Origin: Pararhizobium sp. YC-54
Lineage (GTDB): Bacteria > Pseudomonadota > Alphaproteobacteria > Rhizobiales > Rhizobiaceae
DNA: 64,000 nt
Reading direction: 5' to 3'
Assembly (NCBI RefSeq): GCF_025847205.1
Contig: NZ_JAOYTH010000004.1
Coordinates: 62,001 to 126,000, forward strand
The position numbers and the translations under genes are program-made. The notes beneath the pieces were generated by a model. That model had not been told where the DNA came from. It did not search any database and was given only the letters and a program-made list of their open reading frames with translations. This document shows positions 26,523 to 35,532 of this stretch, one piece after another (positions within the stretch are counted from its first letter, which is position 1; every line of letters starts with the position of its first letter).

Positions 26523-27157
26523 TTGAACTCGATTCGTGTGGCAAACATCTTCGACATGTCAGTCCCCGTCGGATCGTTGAAGAAGGCGTCGGTGAGGCTT
26601 GCCTGGTTCTGCGCAAGCACTTCATCCGGGTCGGGACGAACCACCTTGTGTTCGCAGGCATTCAGCTGATCGCCGACCGCGACAAGATCGCCGTCGGTCG
26701 GAAAATCCATCGCCGTGTACATGGTGGGGTCATAGACGCCGAACGACATGTTGCCCTTGAGCGGCATCGGCTCGGCGGGCTTGACGGCAAACATCAAGAG
26801 CAACTGCCCGTCCTTGTAGTCGGCGGTGATGCCATCCGGCTTGCTGACCTTCATGGTTTTGCCGTTGTCGGTGATCGTCGTGTAGTAGTTGTACTCTGCG
26901 AGAGAATCGAGAACCGTCTGGCCGACCTCCTGCAGTTCGTCGGGATCAAGCTGTGCATTGGAATTCTTGTCGAAATCCATCACTACGCTGGCAGAAAACA
27001 GCTCGTCGAAGCGCCAGACGTTGCGCAGCTCGGTGATCTGGTTGGTGGCATCGGCAACGATCTCCAGCCGGGCCTCGGCGAAAATATGCGGATGGGCAAG
27101 CGCTGCGCAGGGCACAAGCACGGCCGCTGCCGTCAGGATCAGGGACGATCGTTTCAT
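26516..27157 (-). CDS. DUF1007 family periplasmic protein
   Basis: The protein has 213 residues with a signal peptide (MKRSSLILTAAAVLVPCAAL, cleavage near ALA-HPH). The mature N-terminus HPHIFAEARLEIV carries the His pair found in this family, and DFDKNSNAQLDPDELQEVG looks like a Ca-binding loop. Encoded before the NicO transporter, it probably handles metal in the periplasm. The start is the ATG at 27157, since the longer frame lacks a signal peptide start. Confidence 0.88.
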   Translation of the reverse strand: MKRSSLILTAAAVLVPCAALAHPHIFAEARLEIVADATNQITELRNVWRFDELFSASVVMDFDKNSNAQLDPDELQEVGQTVLDSLAEYNYYTTITDNGKTMKVSKPDGITADYKDGQLLLMFAVKPAEPMPLKGNMSFGVYDPTMYTAMDFPTDGDLVAVGDQLNACEHKVVRPDPDEVLAQNQASLTDAFFNDPTGTDMSKMFATRIEFKC

Positions 27158-27254
27158 TCTGTCATGATTCCTTTGGCTGTTCCGGCGACGCCGCATTCCT
27201 TGCAATGGATGTTAAATGGGACGGAATTGGGACTTTTGCCCGGCGGCAGTCGCG

Positions 27255-28154
<900 letters not shown>

Positions 28155-28427
28155 CGGGCTGCTATTCCTGCCTGTTCGGGGCTGCCGCCCCGTTTGTGAT
28201 TCGCTTTCTTCGCCGATGCAACGATAGACCGGCATTGCCGAAAGTCGAAGGACTGCCGCGCATGTTAACGATTGGCGTTTCGCCGACGGCCTGTGCAGCT
28301 TTCCAAAAGTCATCTTAAAACAAGGCTTTGGGTTCAGCTATGGGTTTACGGAGATTGTTCAGGAAATGTGAACATCTTAACGGCTTTCGTCGCGCATAAA
28401 AAATCAGCAGCCAATTCGAAAAAAGTC

Positions 28428-28456
28428 TTGATTACGACAAGGTTTTTTCTTATCTC
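28428..28456 (+). promoter_or_regulatory. Putative promoter of the ornithine decarboxylase leader
   Basis: TTGATT (28428), then 17 bp, then TATCTC (28451). Transcription would begin near 28463, leaving a leader of about 400 nt. Confidence 0.5.
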
Positions 28457-28462
28457 CGCTTC

Positions 28463-28865
28463 AGCCCAAAGTCGCACGTGCCCATGGGTGTCCGCCGACC
28501 CTCGAATTTGGTGAGGAACTCGGTAAGGTACCTGGAATTAACCCCTCCAGTCGCTATTCCGGCCAACCGGAAAATGCGAGGACATCTGAAGCAACGACGG
28601 TGCGGGCCTTTTTGTTCTCTCCCTGCTTTCCATCAGCGGGGGTTACTGAAGAGGCACACCTTCATTGCCGGAAGTGCGGTAGGGTCATCCTTCCAATCAA
28701 TGGCAGACAAAGCGGATCAAAGCTCTTGGCGGGGCGTTGTTCCATCATTCGCGCATCGTGCGCATGTCTGGATCCGGGGTCTCCACCGGCTGGTTCCGGG
28801 GCATGTTCGCGTATGTCCTTTGTCCTCCACGTCTTCGTGGAGCATACCTGATTGGGGATAGAACC
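28463..28865 (+). ncRNA. Ornithine decarboxylase leader RNA, candidate speF motif
   Basis: The speF motif (Rfam) is known as a long 5' leader RNA upstream of ornithine decarboxylase in alphaproteobacteria. Here a ~400-nt leader precedes that gene. It contains hairpins TTCCGG-CCAA-CCGGAA (28557-28572), CCCTGC..GCGGGG (about 28620-28640), GCGCA-TCG-TGCGC (about 28751) and a strong CTCCACG-TCTT-CGTGGAG just before the start. The assignment rests on position and structure, not on alignment. The exact RNA limits are unknown. Confidence 0.55.
28825..28842 (+). promoter_or_regulatory. Stable hairpin near the decarboxylase start
   Basis: CTCCACG-TCTT-CGTGGAG is a 7-bp stem with a UCUU-type tetraloop, about 25 nt before the ATG. 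It may hide or expose the ribosome site, or act as the last stem of the leader RNA. Confidence 0.55.
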
Positions 28866-29999
28866 ATGACGACTGCACGTATCATCGACTTCCTGAACAC
28901 CCGACGTCCCGAAGGCCCGTGCCTCGTGGTTGACCTCGATGTCGTGCGCGACAATTTCAAGGCTTTCCGCCACGCTCTGCCGGACAGCTCGATCTACTAT
29001 GCCGTCAAGGCAAACCCGTCGCCGGAAATCCTGCGCCTGCTCGCTTCGATGGGCTCCAACTTCGATTGCGCGTCCGTCGCTGAAATCGAAATGGCGCTTG
29101 ACGCCGGTGCGACCGCTTCGCGCATTTCCTTCGGCAACACCATCAAGAAGGAACGCGACGTTGCCAAGGCGCATGCGCTCGGCGTCTCGCTGTTTGCTGT
29201 CGATAGCCATGAGGAAGTCGAAAAGATTTCCCGCGCTGCGCCCGGCGCTCGCGTGTTCTGCCGCGTTCTGACGGATGGCGAAGGCGCCGAATGGCCGCTG
29301 TCGCGCAAGTTCGGCTGCGTCCCGCAGATGGCTGTTGACGTTCTCGTCTATGCCCATCAGCTCGGTCTTGCCTCGCACGGCGTCTCGTTCCATGTCGGTT
29401 CGCAGATGACCAAGGTCGATGCCTGGGATTCGGCTTTGGCCGATGCCAAGCGCGTCTTCGTGCAGCTGGCAAAGCAGGGCATCGAGCTCAAGATGGTCAA
29501 CATGGGCGGTGGTTTTCCGACCAAGTACCTGCGCGACGTGCCGTCGGCTGAAGCCTATGGCAAGGCGATCTTTTCTTCGCTGCGCAAGCACTTCGGCAAC
29601 AACCTGCCCGAAACGATCATCGAGCCGGGCCGTGGCATGGTTGGCAATGCCGGCGTGATCAAGGCGGAAGTCGTCCTGATCTCGAAGAAGTCGGACAACG
29701 ACAACCACCGCTGGGTGTTCCTCGACATCGGCAAGTTCGGCGGGCTCGCCGAAACCATGGACGAAGCGATCCGTTACCCGATCCGCACCGTCCATGATGC
29801 CGACGAAATGGAGCCTTGCGTGCTGGCCGGCCCGACCTGCGATTCGGCTGACGTGATGTACGAGAAGAACATGTATCCGCTGCCGATCACGCTTTCGATC
29901 GGCGATGAAGTTCTGATCGAGGGCACGGGTGCCTACACCACGACCTATTCGGCCGTCGCCTTCAACGGTTTCGACCCGCTGAAGTCCTACGTCATCTGA
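28866..29999 (+). CDS. Ornithine/lysine decarboxylase (fold type III, PLP)
   Basis: This 377-residue PLP enzyme makes putrescine (or cadaverine). The Schiff-base lysine is in SIYYAVKANPSPEIL (Lys48). The PLP-phosphate segment EPGRGMVGNAG and the dimer active-site GPTCDSADVMYEKN with the catalytic Cys are intact. The HVGSQMTKVDAW segment is typical. The ATG at 28866 was chosen because the homologous region begins MTTARIIDFL. Earlier in-frame codons lie in the leader RNA. Confidence 0.94.
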   Translation: MTTARIIDFLNTRRPEGPCLVVDLDVVRDNFKAFRHALPDSSIYYAVKANPSPEILRLLASMGSNFDCASVAEIEMALDAGATASRISFGNTIKKERDVAKAHALGVSLFAVDSHEEVEKISRAAPGARVFCRVLTDGEGAEWPLSRKFGCVPQMAVDVLVYAHQLGLASHGVSFHVGSQMTKVDAWDSALADAKRVFVQLAKQGIELKMVNMGGGFPTKYLRDVPSAEAYGKAIFSSLRKHFGNNLPETIIEPGRGMVGNAGVIKAEVVLISKKSDNDNHRWVFLDIGKFGGLAETMDEAIRYPIRTVHDADEMEPCVLAGPTCDSADVMYEKNMYPLPITLSIGDEVLIEGTGAYTTTYSAVAFNGFDPLKSYVI

Positions 30000-30011
30000 T
30001 TGGCGTCAAGC

Positions 30012-30035
30012 CTGCTCCGGGTCAAACCGGAGCAG
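30012..30035 (+). terminator. Hairpin after the ornithine decarboxylase gene
   Basis: CTGCTCCGG-GTCAAA-CCGGAGCAG is a 9-bp perfect stem 12 bp past the stop. No T-run follows. Confidence 0.6.
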
Positions 30036-30093
30036 CACATTCACAATTTGTCATAACCGCCGCTTATCACGGTTTTGGGTACGGGAGGCCAAG

Positions 30094-30684
30094 ATGGCCG
30101 CTGTTCTTGATTCTGTCCGCGCCTTCTTTGCGCAGAATGCCTTCACCATCGACACCGAAAACCCGGGCGACGTCGTCGCACGCGAAAATCTGCTTGATCA
30201 GGCCATGGGCCCGAACCGCCGCCGCAAGTCGTCCGAGACGCTGCGCCGTGGCCGTGTTCCGGCCGAAGGGCTGGCGTTGGTTGCCCGCGATCCGGATGGC
30301 CATGTCATCGGCACCGTGCGCCTGTGGAACGTCGAAGCCGGCGTCAGCCGCGACGGCGTGCCCGTTGACGCCTTGCTGCTTGGCCCGCTGGCCGTTGATG
30401 CCCCCCACGAGGGCAAGGGTATCGGCGGTGCGCTGATGCGGGCTGCTGTCGGCGAGGCAAAGACCCGCGGTCACGGCGCCATCCTGCTTGTTGGCGACGC
30501 GCCCTATTACGAGCGCTTCGGCTTCTTCGCCGCCAAGGCCCAGCATCTCGTCATGCCTGGCCCGTTCGAGCGCAGCCGTTTCTTGGGCATGGAGCTGAAG
30601 GACGGCTGGCTGGAAGGTGCGGCAGGCATGCTGGTCGCCAGCGGCCGCAAGCTCGCCACGCCACGGCTGCGCCGCGCAGCCTGA
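30094..30684 (+). CDS. GNAT family N-acetyltransferase (YhbS-like)
   Basis: This 196-residue protein has acetyl-CoA motif A at LLLGPLAVDAPHEGKGIGGA (R/QxxGxG/A form: HEGKGIGGAL), then AILLVGDAPYYERFGFFAAK, the usual YhbS/COG3153 tail. The substrate is unknown. It follows the decarboxylase and its hairpin by about 60 bp. A role on polyamines is possible but unsupported. Confidence 0.88.
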   Translation: MAAVLDSVRAFFAQNAFTIDTENPGDVVARENLLDQAMGPNRRRKSSETLRRGRVPAEGLALVARDPDGHVIGTVRLWNVEAGVSRDGVPVDALLLGPLAVDAPHEGKGIGGALMRAAVGEAKTRGHGAILLVGDAPYYERFGFFAAKAQHLVMPGPFERSRFLGMELKDGWLEGAAGMLVASGRKLATPRLRRAA

Positions 30685-30691
30685 CAAAAGC

Positions 30692-30774
30692 AGATGCCAT
30701 GCCCTGCAGCGCCGCGCGTCATTCATGACGCGCAAAGGTCGCTGTAGCACGTATGCAGGAGGGCGTGGCATCTC
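30692..30774. terminator. Large hairpin between convergent acetyltransferase and barrel genes
   Basis: An outer stem ATGCCA-T-GCCC pairs with GGGC-G-TGGCAT, and an inner hairpin GCGCGTCA-TTCA-TGACGCGC lies at 30714-30733. It fills the gap between two convergent genes and likely ends both transcripts. Confidence 0.55.
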
Positions 30775-30796
30775 GTGCCTTCGGGTGCCGCCTTTC

Positions 30797-31963
30797 CTAG
30801 AACGAGCCGCTAACGCGGGCCGTGACCTCGCTGCCCTTGTAGTTGTTGGCAGGGTCCGCTTCTGTCTGTTTGACATAGGCATAGCCGAGTTCGAATTTTG
30901 GCTTCTTTTCTTCGCCGAGCGTCAGCTTGGCCGAGACGTTCTTCGTCGTCCGGTCGTAGGCGTAATAGACATATTCGCTCTCGGTGCGATCGTATGCGAG
31001 CGTGACCTTTGCCCATGGATTGAGCTGGCGGGATACCGAGATCCTGTAGCTGTCGACGATCTCCGCCAGTGCATCGTCGATATCGCCGATAGTGACGTCG
31101 TGCTTGTAGGTGGCGGCGAATTCGAGCTCGGCTGCGGCTTTCCATTTAGCTTCGCCGCGCAGATAAGGACGGCTCTGCCGTCCCCCATGGCTGAGATCGT
31201 CGCTGGACAGCACGATGATGCCGGCTTCCGCGATCAGCGACAGGCTGCCTGCGAATTCCTTGCCGTAGGCGAGCGAGCCGCGCAAGGTCGAGGCCGGGAA
31301 GCGCGCGTAGACGGCCTGCTCGTCCTTGTCGATCATCGAGTGATTATACTCGAGGCAGAGGCAGAGCTCTCCGCCTTTGGCAGCGATGTAACGGCTGACG
31401 CCGAGCGTCAGAAGGCCGACGTCGGGATCCAGCTTGACGGGCCTTAGCAGACTGGTCGTGAAATGTGCGTCGCCTTTGAGCAACTGGCTTATCTTCGCTG
31501 TGAAAGCCGTCTTGTCACCAAACGCGGTGGTTGTGATTTTTCCGCCGGCCTGAACGGCGCGATCCACAGCCCGATATCCGATGATGTTTCCTGGAAGTTG
31601 CAGGAAGACGTCGCCCGAGCTGTTGCGGATGTAGGACGCCTCGAGCTCGACAATTGTATCCTTCCCCAGTTTCTGCGCGTATCCAAGGTTGAAACCGGTT
31701 TCATGCGTGTCGCCGAACCGGTAGGCGCCCGTTCGCAGTTCTTCCTGATAGATTGCGTAGCTGAGCTTGGCGTCGTCCTCGCCGATCGTACCCCTCAATT
31801 TGAGCGAGCCTTCCCAGAATGGCCCAGAAAGCGGGTCCGGACTTTCCAAAAGATTGCTCGAATATCCCTGCCTGGTCCAATACTCGACGGCTGTCTCACC
31901 ATGCGCCACCGTTGCCACCGGCAGGACTGCCATGGACAGCACGGTAATCAACAAGGCGCGCAT
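30797..31963 (-). CDS. Outer-membrane beta-barrel protein of unknown function
   Basis: The protein has 388 residues with a signal peptide (MRALLITVLSMAVLPVATVA, cleavage near AHG-ET). The body is made of alternating amphipathic strands (SGPFWEGSLKLRG; AKLSYAIYQEELRTG; KVTLAYDRTESEYVYYAYD) and ends in Phe (VSGSF), the outer-membrane insertion signature. No family is recognised. It resembles the DUF560/YaiO-like repetitive barrels in form only. It has its own promoter region in the AT-rich gap to 32226. Confidence 0.75.
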   Translation of the reverse strand: MRALLITVLSMAVLPVATVAHGETAVEYWTRQGYSSNLLESPDPLSGPFWEGSLKLRGTIGEDDAKLSYAIYQEELRTGAYRFGDTHETGFNLGYAQKLGKDTIVELEASYIRNSSGDVFLQLPGNIIGYRAVDRAVQAGGKITTTAFGDKTAFTAKISQLLKGDAHFTTSLLRPVKLDPDVGLLTLGVSRYIAAKGGELCLCLEYNHSMIDKDEQAVYARFPASTLRGSLAYGKEFAGSLSLIAEAGIIVLSSDDLSHGGRQSRPYLRGEAKWKAAAELEFAATYKHDVTIGDIDDALAEIVDSYRISVSRQLNPWAKVTLAYDRTESEYVYYAYDRTTKNVSAKLTLGEEKKPKFELGYAYVKQTEADPANNYKGSEVTARVSGSF

Positions 31964-32225
31964 CCGTCATTTCCTCAACGCAAGGTTTCTTAAGCACAGT
32001 CTGCAGTTAGATGGTTAAATAACTCCTAGGGCGGCTGTTTGCGGGCGGGACGTGCATCTTTCAGGAAGTATTTCCGGCGGAATTCAGGACTTGGTAATGA
32101 ATCTTAAAGTTGTATTTATTATGGTTAACAATTTATTATAAAAACCATCTTCGCTTGAGTGTTTCGATTTCAAGAATATCCTCCTGGTTGTGCATAAGGG
32201 ATGCACCAACAACGGAGGTAATACC

Positions 32226-32531
32226 ATGAACTTCAAGTCCGCATTCATCGCATTCGCCTCTCTCGCAGCTGTTACCGCATCGGTTTCCCCGGCTTCGGCA
32301 GGTGGTCTGTCGCTCAACCTCTTCAATGGCAAAAACAACGGCATCGCCAATGGCGGCATCGTCATCGCGCCGGCCGTCGGCGTCGGCGACGTTCTGTCCG
32401 GCAACAATGTTCTCAACAACGCGCTTAACGGCAATGGCGTCAACATTCTCAGCGGCATCCTGTCGGGGAATGATACCGACCTGGATCTCGGTCTCGGGAT
32501 CCTGTCCGGTGGTGGCAAGAAGCGCCGCTAA
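32226..32531 (+). CDS. Small secreted Gly/Asn-rich protein
   Basis: This 101-residue protein has a signal peptide (1-25, cleavage after SVSPASA). The mature part is rich in Gly, Asn, Leu, Ile and Val, with near repeats such as LSGNNVLNNALNGNGVNILS and ILSGNDTDLDLGLGILSGG, and it ends KKRR. A strong GGAGG ribosome site precedes the ATG. The period of hydrophobic and Asn/Gly residues is reminiscent of self-assembling or beta-roll peptides. No family is recognised. Confidence 0.75.
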   Translation: MNFKSAFIAFASLAAVTASVSPASAGGLSLNLFNGKNNGIANGGIVIAPAVGVGDVLSGNNVLNNALNGNGVNILSGILSGNDTDLDLGLGILSGGGKKRR

Positions 32532-32546
32532 GGCTTGAGGTGCAGG

Positions 32547-32570
32547 GAGGGCACAAGCCCTCTCTCCCTT
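32547..32570 (+). terminator. Hairpin after the small secreted protein gene
   Basis: GAGGGC-ACAA-GCCCTC followed by the pyrimidine-rich TCTCCCTT, 16 bp past the stop. It is a probable terminator. Confidence 0.6.
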
Positions 32571-32590
32571 CGGTTGCTTCCAGACAGCCC

Positions 32591-32627
32591 AACGGCGAAT
32601 GACATCAAGAGGATGTCATTCGCCGTT
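32591..32627. terminator. Very stable 16-bp perfect inverted repeat
   Basis: AACGGCGAATGACATC-AAGAG-GATGTCATTCGCCGTT is read across two arms of 16 identical pairs with a 5-nt loop. It lies 60 bp past the secreted protein gene, after another hairpin. It could be a second terminator or a small RNA end. Confidence 0.6.
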
Positions 32628-32828
32628 CTGCGTTAGAGCCGATATTTGACAGGATCTTCGCGATCAATTAAACGCTCCGCCAACGGGTGAGAGCCCCGGC
32701 CGTCCGCGAGCTCCGTGCTTTTGGTGAAGTCTCTCGTTCCTCTTCGGTCGTCCATCATTGTGGCGTGCGAACGGTGGCAAGGCGGGCTCCCTCCGAATGA
32801 CTGCACGCTCCATGTTGGAGACTTGAAG

Positions 32829-33272
32829 ATGCGCGGATCGATCCCGCTTCCCTCGCTCGATGCCCTCAAGGACCAGGCAAGGCGGCTGCGTGCCGGCCTT
32901 GCCGCCGACGGTCAGGACATCCCCCATTCGAAATCGCTGGAACTGCTGGCCGCACAATACGGGTTCCGTGACTGGAATACGCTGCATGCCGTGGCCGGCA
33001 ACCGGCCACCGCTTGATCCCTGGATGCTCGGTTCAAGGGTCAGGGGCCATTATCTCGGCCAGCCCTTCGAGGCGACCATCCTGGGTGTGCACGCCGTCAC
33101 CGCCCAGCCCGGCCGTTACCGGCTGGTCCTGGATTTCGACGAGCCCGTGGATGTCGTCACCTTCGACAGCTTCTCGGCCTTTAGAAAGCGCGTCCAGTGC
33201 ACAATCGATGACACCGGCAGAACGGTCGAGAAAACCTCGAACGGCCGGCCGCAGGTGGAGTTGATGTGGTAA
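32829..33272 (+). CDS. Glyoxalase_8-like domain protein
   Basis: This 147-residue protein has the N-terminal segment LDALKDQARRLRAGLAADGQ then ISHS-like HSKSLELLAAQYGFRDWNTL, which matches the small Glyoxalase_8 domain found alone or in larger proteins. The rest (YLGQPFEATILGVHAV; YRLVLDFDEPVDVVTFDSFS) is an unrecognised beta-rich domain. The ATG at 32829 has GGAG ten bases before it. The function is unknown. It ends 18 bp from a truncated gene remnant on the other strand. Confidence 0.75.
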   Translation: MRGSIPLPSLDALKDQARRLRAGLAADGQDIPHSKSLELLAAQYGFRDWNTLHAVAGNRPPLDPWMLGSRVRGHYLGQPFEATILGVHAVTAQPGRYRLVLDFDEPVDVVTFDSFSAFRKRVQCTIDDTGRTVEKTSNGRPQVELMW

Positions 33273-33290
33273 CGAAGGCAGATCAGACTG

Positions 33291-33356
33291 CCGCCGAAAC
33301 GCCAGCGTCACCTCGCCCTTTGCGACCCGTGCCAGCGCATCGTTCTTGAACAGCAT
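33291..33356 (-). pseudogene. Truncated 5' fragment resembling an ASCH-type small protein gene
   Basis: From the ATG at 33356 the minus strand reads MLFKNDALARVAKGEVTLAF followed by RR. This is the characteristic start of a family of small bacterial proteins that I associate with ASCH-like domains, which continue with a Trp/Arg-rich stretch. After 22 codons the similarity ends and the frame enters the 3' end of the Glyoxalase_8-like gene. The rest of the gene is absent, as if replaced at the junction near 33290. Confidence 0.5.
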
Positions 33357-33370
33357 TCAATAGCGATCGC

Positions 33371-33400
33371 GCGGCAGGCGCTGGCCGTCAAGCCTGCCGC
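33371..33400. terminator. Hairpin downstream of the WD40 gene
   Basis: GCGGCAGGC / GCCTGCCGC is a 9-bp perfect stem with a 12-nt loop, 22 bp past the WD40 stop (minus strand). Confidence 0.5.
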
Positions 33401-33421
33401 TGGCGTTCAATGCCCCGGTCA

Positions 33422-34411
33422 TTAGCCGGCGATATCCACCACGCCGCAATCGCCCGCTTCCGAACCAAAGGCAAGCTGCCTGCCGTTCTTGTTCCAGGCC
33501 ATGGCGGTGATTGCGCCCTTGCCGGGGCGGCGCAGCAGCACTTCCTTGCTGTCGGTGAAACGCACGACAAGGATCATGCCGTCGGCATAGCCGATGGCCG
33601 CGATCTCTTCGACGGGATGGCAGCAGACCTGTGTCACCATGATGTTGGCGCGGGTACCGAGCTCGAGCGGCGCCTTGCCCATCGGGCCGTCCTTGGCCTG
33701 GAAGGGCCAGACGATGGCGGCCGGTGCGCCGGAAGACGCGAGCCATTTGCCCTTGGCGGACCAGGAGACCGACTTGACCTTGGCCGGATAGCCGGTCATG
33801 CGCATATGGCGTGTTTCGGCGCCGGGCTTGGTATCGAGCTTCCAGCCGTGCAGCGCATTTTCCTGCATGGAAGTGACGACGAAGCGGCCGTCCGGCGAGA
33901 AGGTCACGCCGGTATGGGCGCCCTTCCATTCCAGCTCGACCGGCTGGCTTGCCATCGCCACCCAATGCAGCGAGACGCCGTTATAGCGGGCAACGGCAAT
34001 GCGCAGGCCCTTGGGTGCAAAGGCGATGCCTTCGACGGTGCGTTCCTCGGTGAAATCCTTGACGGTCCCATCGGCCAATCGCACATGCGCCGTCTTGCCA
34101 TAGGCATAGGCAACCGACCCTTGCGGCCCGGCTGCGACCTGCGAAATCCACTTGCGCGGAACATTGGCGATTTCGCTCGTCGTGCCATCTGCCTTGATGC
34201 GCAGCACCTTGCCATCCTCGCCGCCGGTCAAAAGCGTGTCCGTCGCTTCGTCGCGAATGGAGGAGAGCAGGCCCTGATGCGCTTCCACGGTTTTATGGCC
34301 GTGATCGAGGCTATGGATGAGACCGGAGGATTCGGCGAAGAACGGAATGTCGCTGAGAAAGGCCACGCCGGCGACGTGACCTTGAAGGTCGAGAGGAGCA
34401 ACTGTCGGCAT
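33422..34411 (-). CDS. WD40 repeat protein
   Basis: The protein has 329 residues with repeated blades of WD40 type (for example LKSVSWSAKGKWLASSGA-like KSVSWSAKGKWLASSG, VTSMQENALHGWKLD, AITAMAWNKNGRQLAFGSE), with GH-like and D/S-rich turns but diverged WD pairs. No signal peptide is present, so it is cytosolic. Its ATG overlaps the CobW stop by one base, so it is the second gene of a CobW-WD40 pair. That conserved pairing implies a role in metal delivery. Confidence 0.88.
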   Translation of the reverse strand: MPTVAPLDLQGHVAGVAFLSDIPFFAESSGLIHSLDHGHKTVEAHQGLLSSIRDEATDTLLTGGEDGKVLRIKADGTTSEIANVPRKWISQVAAGPQGSVAYAYGKTAHVRLADGTVKDFTEERTVEGIAFAPKGLRIAVARYNGVSLHWVAMASQPVELEWKGAHTGVTFSPDGRFVVTSMQENALHGWKLDTKPGAETRHMRMTGYPAKVKSVSWSAKGKWLASSGAPAAIVWPFQAKDGPMGKAPLELGTRANIMVTQVCCHPVEEIAAIGYADGMILVVRFTDSKEVLLRRPGKGAITAMAWNKNGRQLAFGSEAGDCGVVDIAG

Positions 34412-35532
34412 CAGTGAGCTGCGGCCTCGGCGGGAACGGCCTCGCAGGCCTTGAACGTGCGTTCCAGCTTTTCGCGGTCCAGCTCACGGCCGATGAAGAC
34501 GAGACGGCTTTCGTGCTTTTCGCCGTCTTTCCAGGCCCGCTGATGATCGCCTTCGATGATCATGTGCACGCCTTGGACGACATAACGCTCGGCGTCGTCC
34601 TTGAAGGCGATGATGCCCTTGAGACGCAGGATATTGGGACCTTCCGTCTGGGTGATCTTCTGGATCCACGGGAAGAAACGGTCCGGATTCATCTCGCCGC
34701 CGCGCAGCGAAACCGACTGAACCGTCACGTCGTGGATCGGCGAGGGGCCGTGATCGTGATGATGGTGATCATGGCCGTGATGATCATGATCGTGGTGATG
34801 ATGGTCGTGATCATGGTGATCATGGTCGCAATCCGGGCCGCAGGCATGATCGTGGTCGTGATGATCCTGGTCAAGGAAATGCGGCTCGTTTTCCAGCGCC
34901 CGTTCCAGATTGAAGGCGCCCTGGTCGAGCACCTTGGTCAGGTCGATATTGGAGCGCTCGGTGCGGTGGATGCGGGCCGACGGGTTGATGGCGCGCACGG
35001 TTGCTTCGATCTTTGCCAGTTCTTCCGGCGTGACCAGATCGGTCTTGTTGAGGAGCACCACATCGGCAAAGGCGATCTGGTCTTCAGCCTCCCGGCTGTC
35101 CTTCAGGCGCAGCGGCAGGTGCTTGGCATCAACCAGCGCCACGACGGCATCGAGCTCGGTCTTGGCGCGCACATCGTCGTCCATGAAGAAGGTCTGGGCG
35201 ACCGGCACCGGATCGGCAAGGCCGGTGGTTTCGACGATGATCGCATCGAAGCGGCCGGGGCGGCGCATCAGGCCTTCGACAACCCGGATCAGGTCACCGC
35301 GCACCGTGCAGCAGACGCAGCCATTGTTCATTTCGTAGATTTCTTCGTCGGATTCGACGATCAGGTCGTTGTCGATGCCGATCTCGCCGAATTCGTTGAC
35401 GATGACGGCGTATTTCTTGCCATGGGCTTCCGTCAGGATGCGGTTCAAGAGCGTCGTCTTGCCGGCACCGAGATAACCGGTGAGCACGGTGACAGGAATG
35501 GGCTTGGCAGCAGCTGTGGTTGCTTCGGTCAT
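34411..35532 (-). CDS. CobW/COG0523 family GTP-binding metallochaperone
   Basis: The protein has 373 residues. GTPase motifs: Walker [16 protein letters not shown] (19-33), ETTGLADP and NKTDL. The metal motif CVCC ([13 protein letters not shown]) is present. A long His/Asp loop (about 225-265) with runs such as [14 protein letters not shown] is typical of zinc-handling members. The C-terminal CobW_C domain is at 275-365. It probably inserts Zn (or another metal) into client proteins. A Zur site upstream was looked for and not clearly seen. Confidence 0.92.
   Translation of the reverse strand: MTEATTAAAKPIPVTVLTGYLGAGKTTLLNRILTEAHGKKYAVIVNEFGEIGIDNDLIVESDEEIYEMNNGCVCCTVRGDLIRVVEGLMRRPGRFDAIIVETTGLADPVPVAQTFFMDDDVRAKTELDAVVALVDAKHLPLRLKDSREAEDQIAFADVVLLNKTDLVTPEELAKIEATVRAINPSARIHRTERSNIDLTKVLDQGAFNLERALENEPHFLDQDHHDHDHACGPDCDHDHHDHDHHHHDHDHHGHDHHHHDHGPSPIHDVTVQSVSLRGGEMNPDRFFPWIQKITQTEGPNILRLKGIIAFKDDAERYVVQGVHMIIEGDHQRAWKDGEKHESRLVFIGRELDREKLERTFKACEAVPAEAAAH

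Larger units (their letters stand above)
28155..28865. other. Long intergenic region, lysR to ornithine decarboxylase
   Basis: These 711 bp hold the lysR promoter side (28155-28320, minus), a plausible sigma-70 promoter at 28428-28456 and a leader of about 400 nt before the decarboxylase gene. Open frames here lack coding features. Confidence 0.6.
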
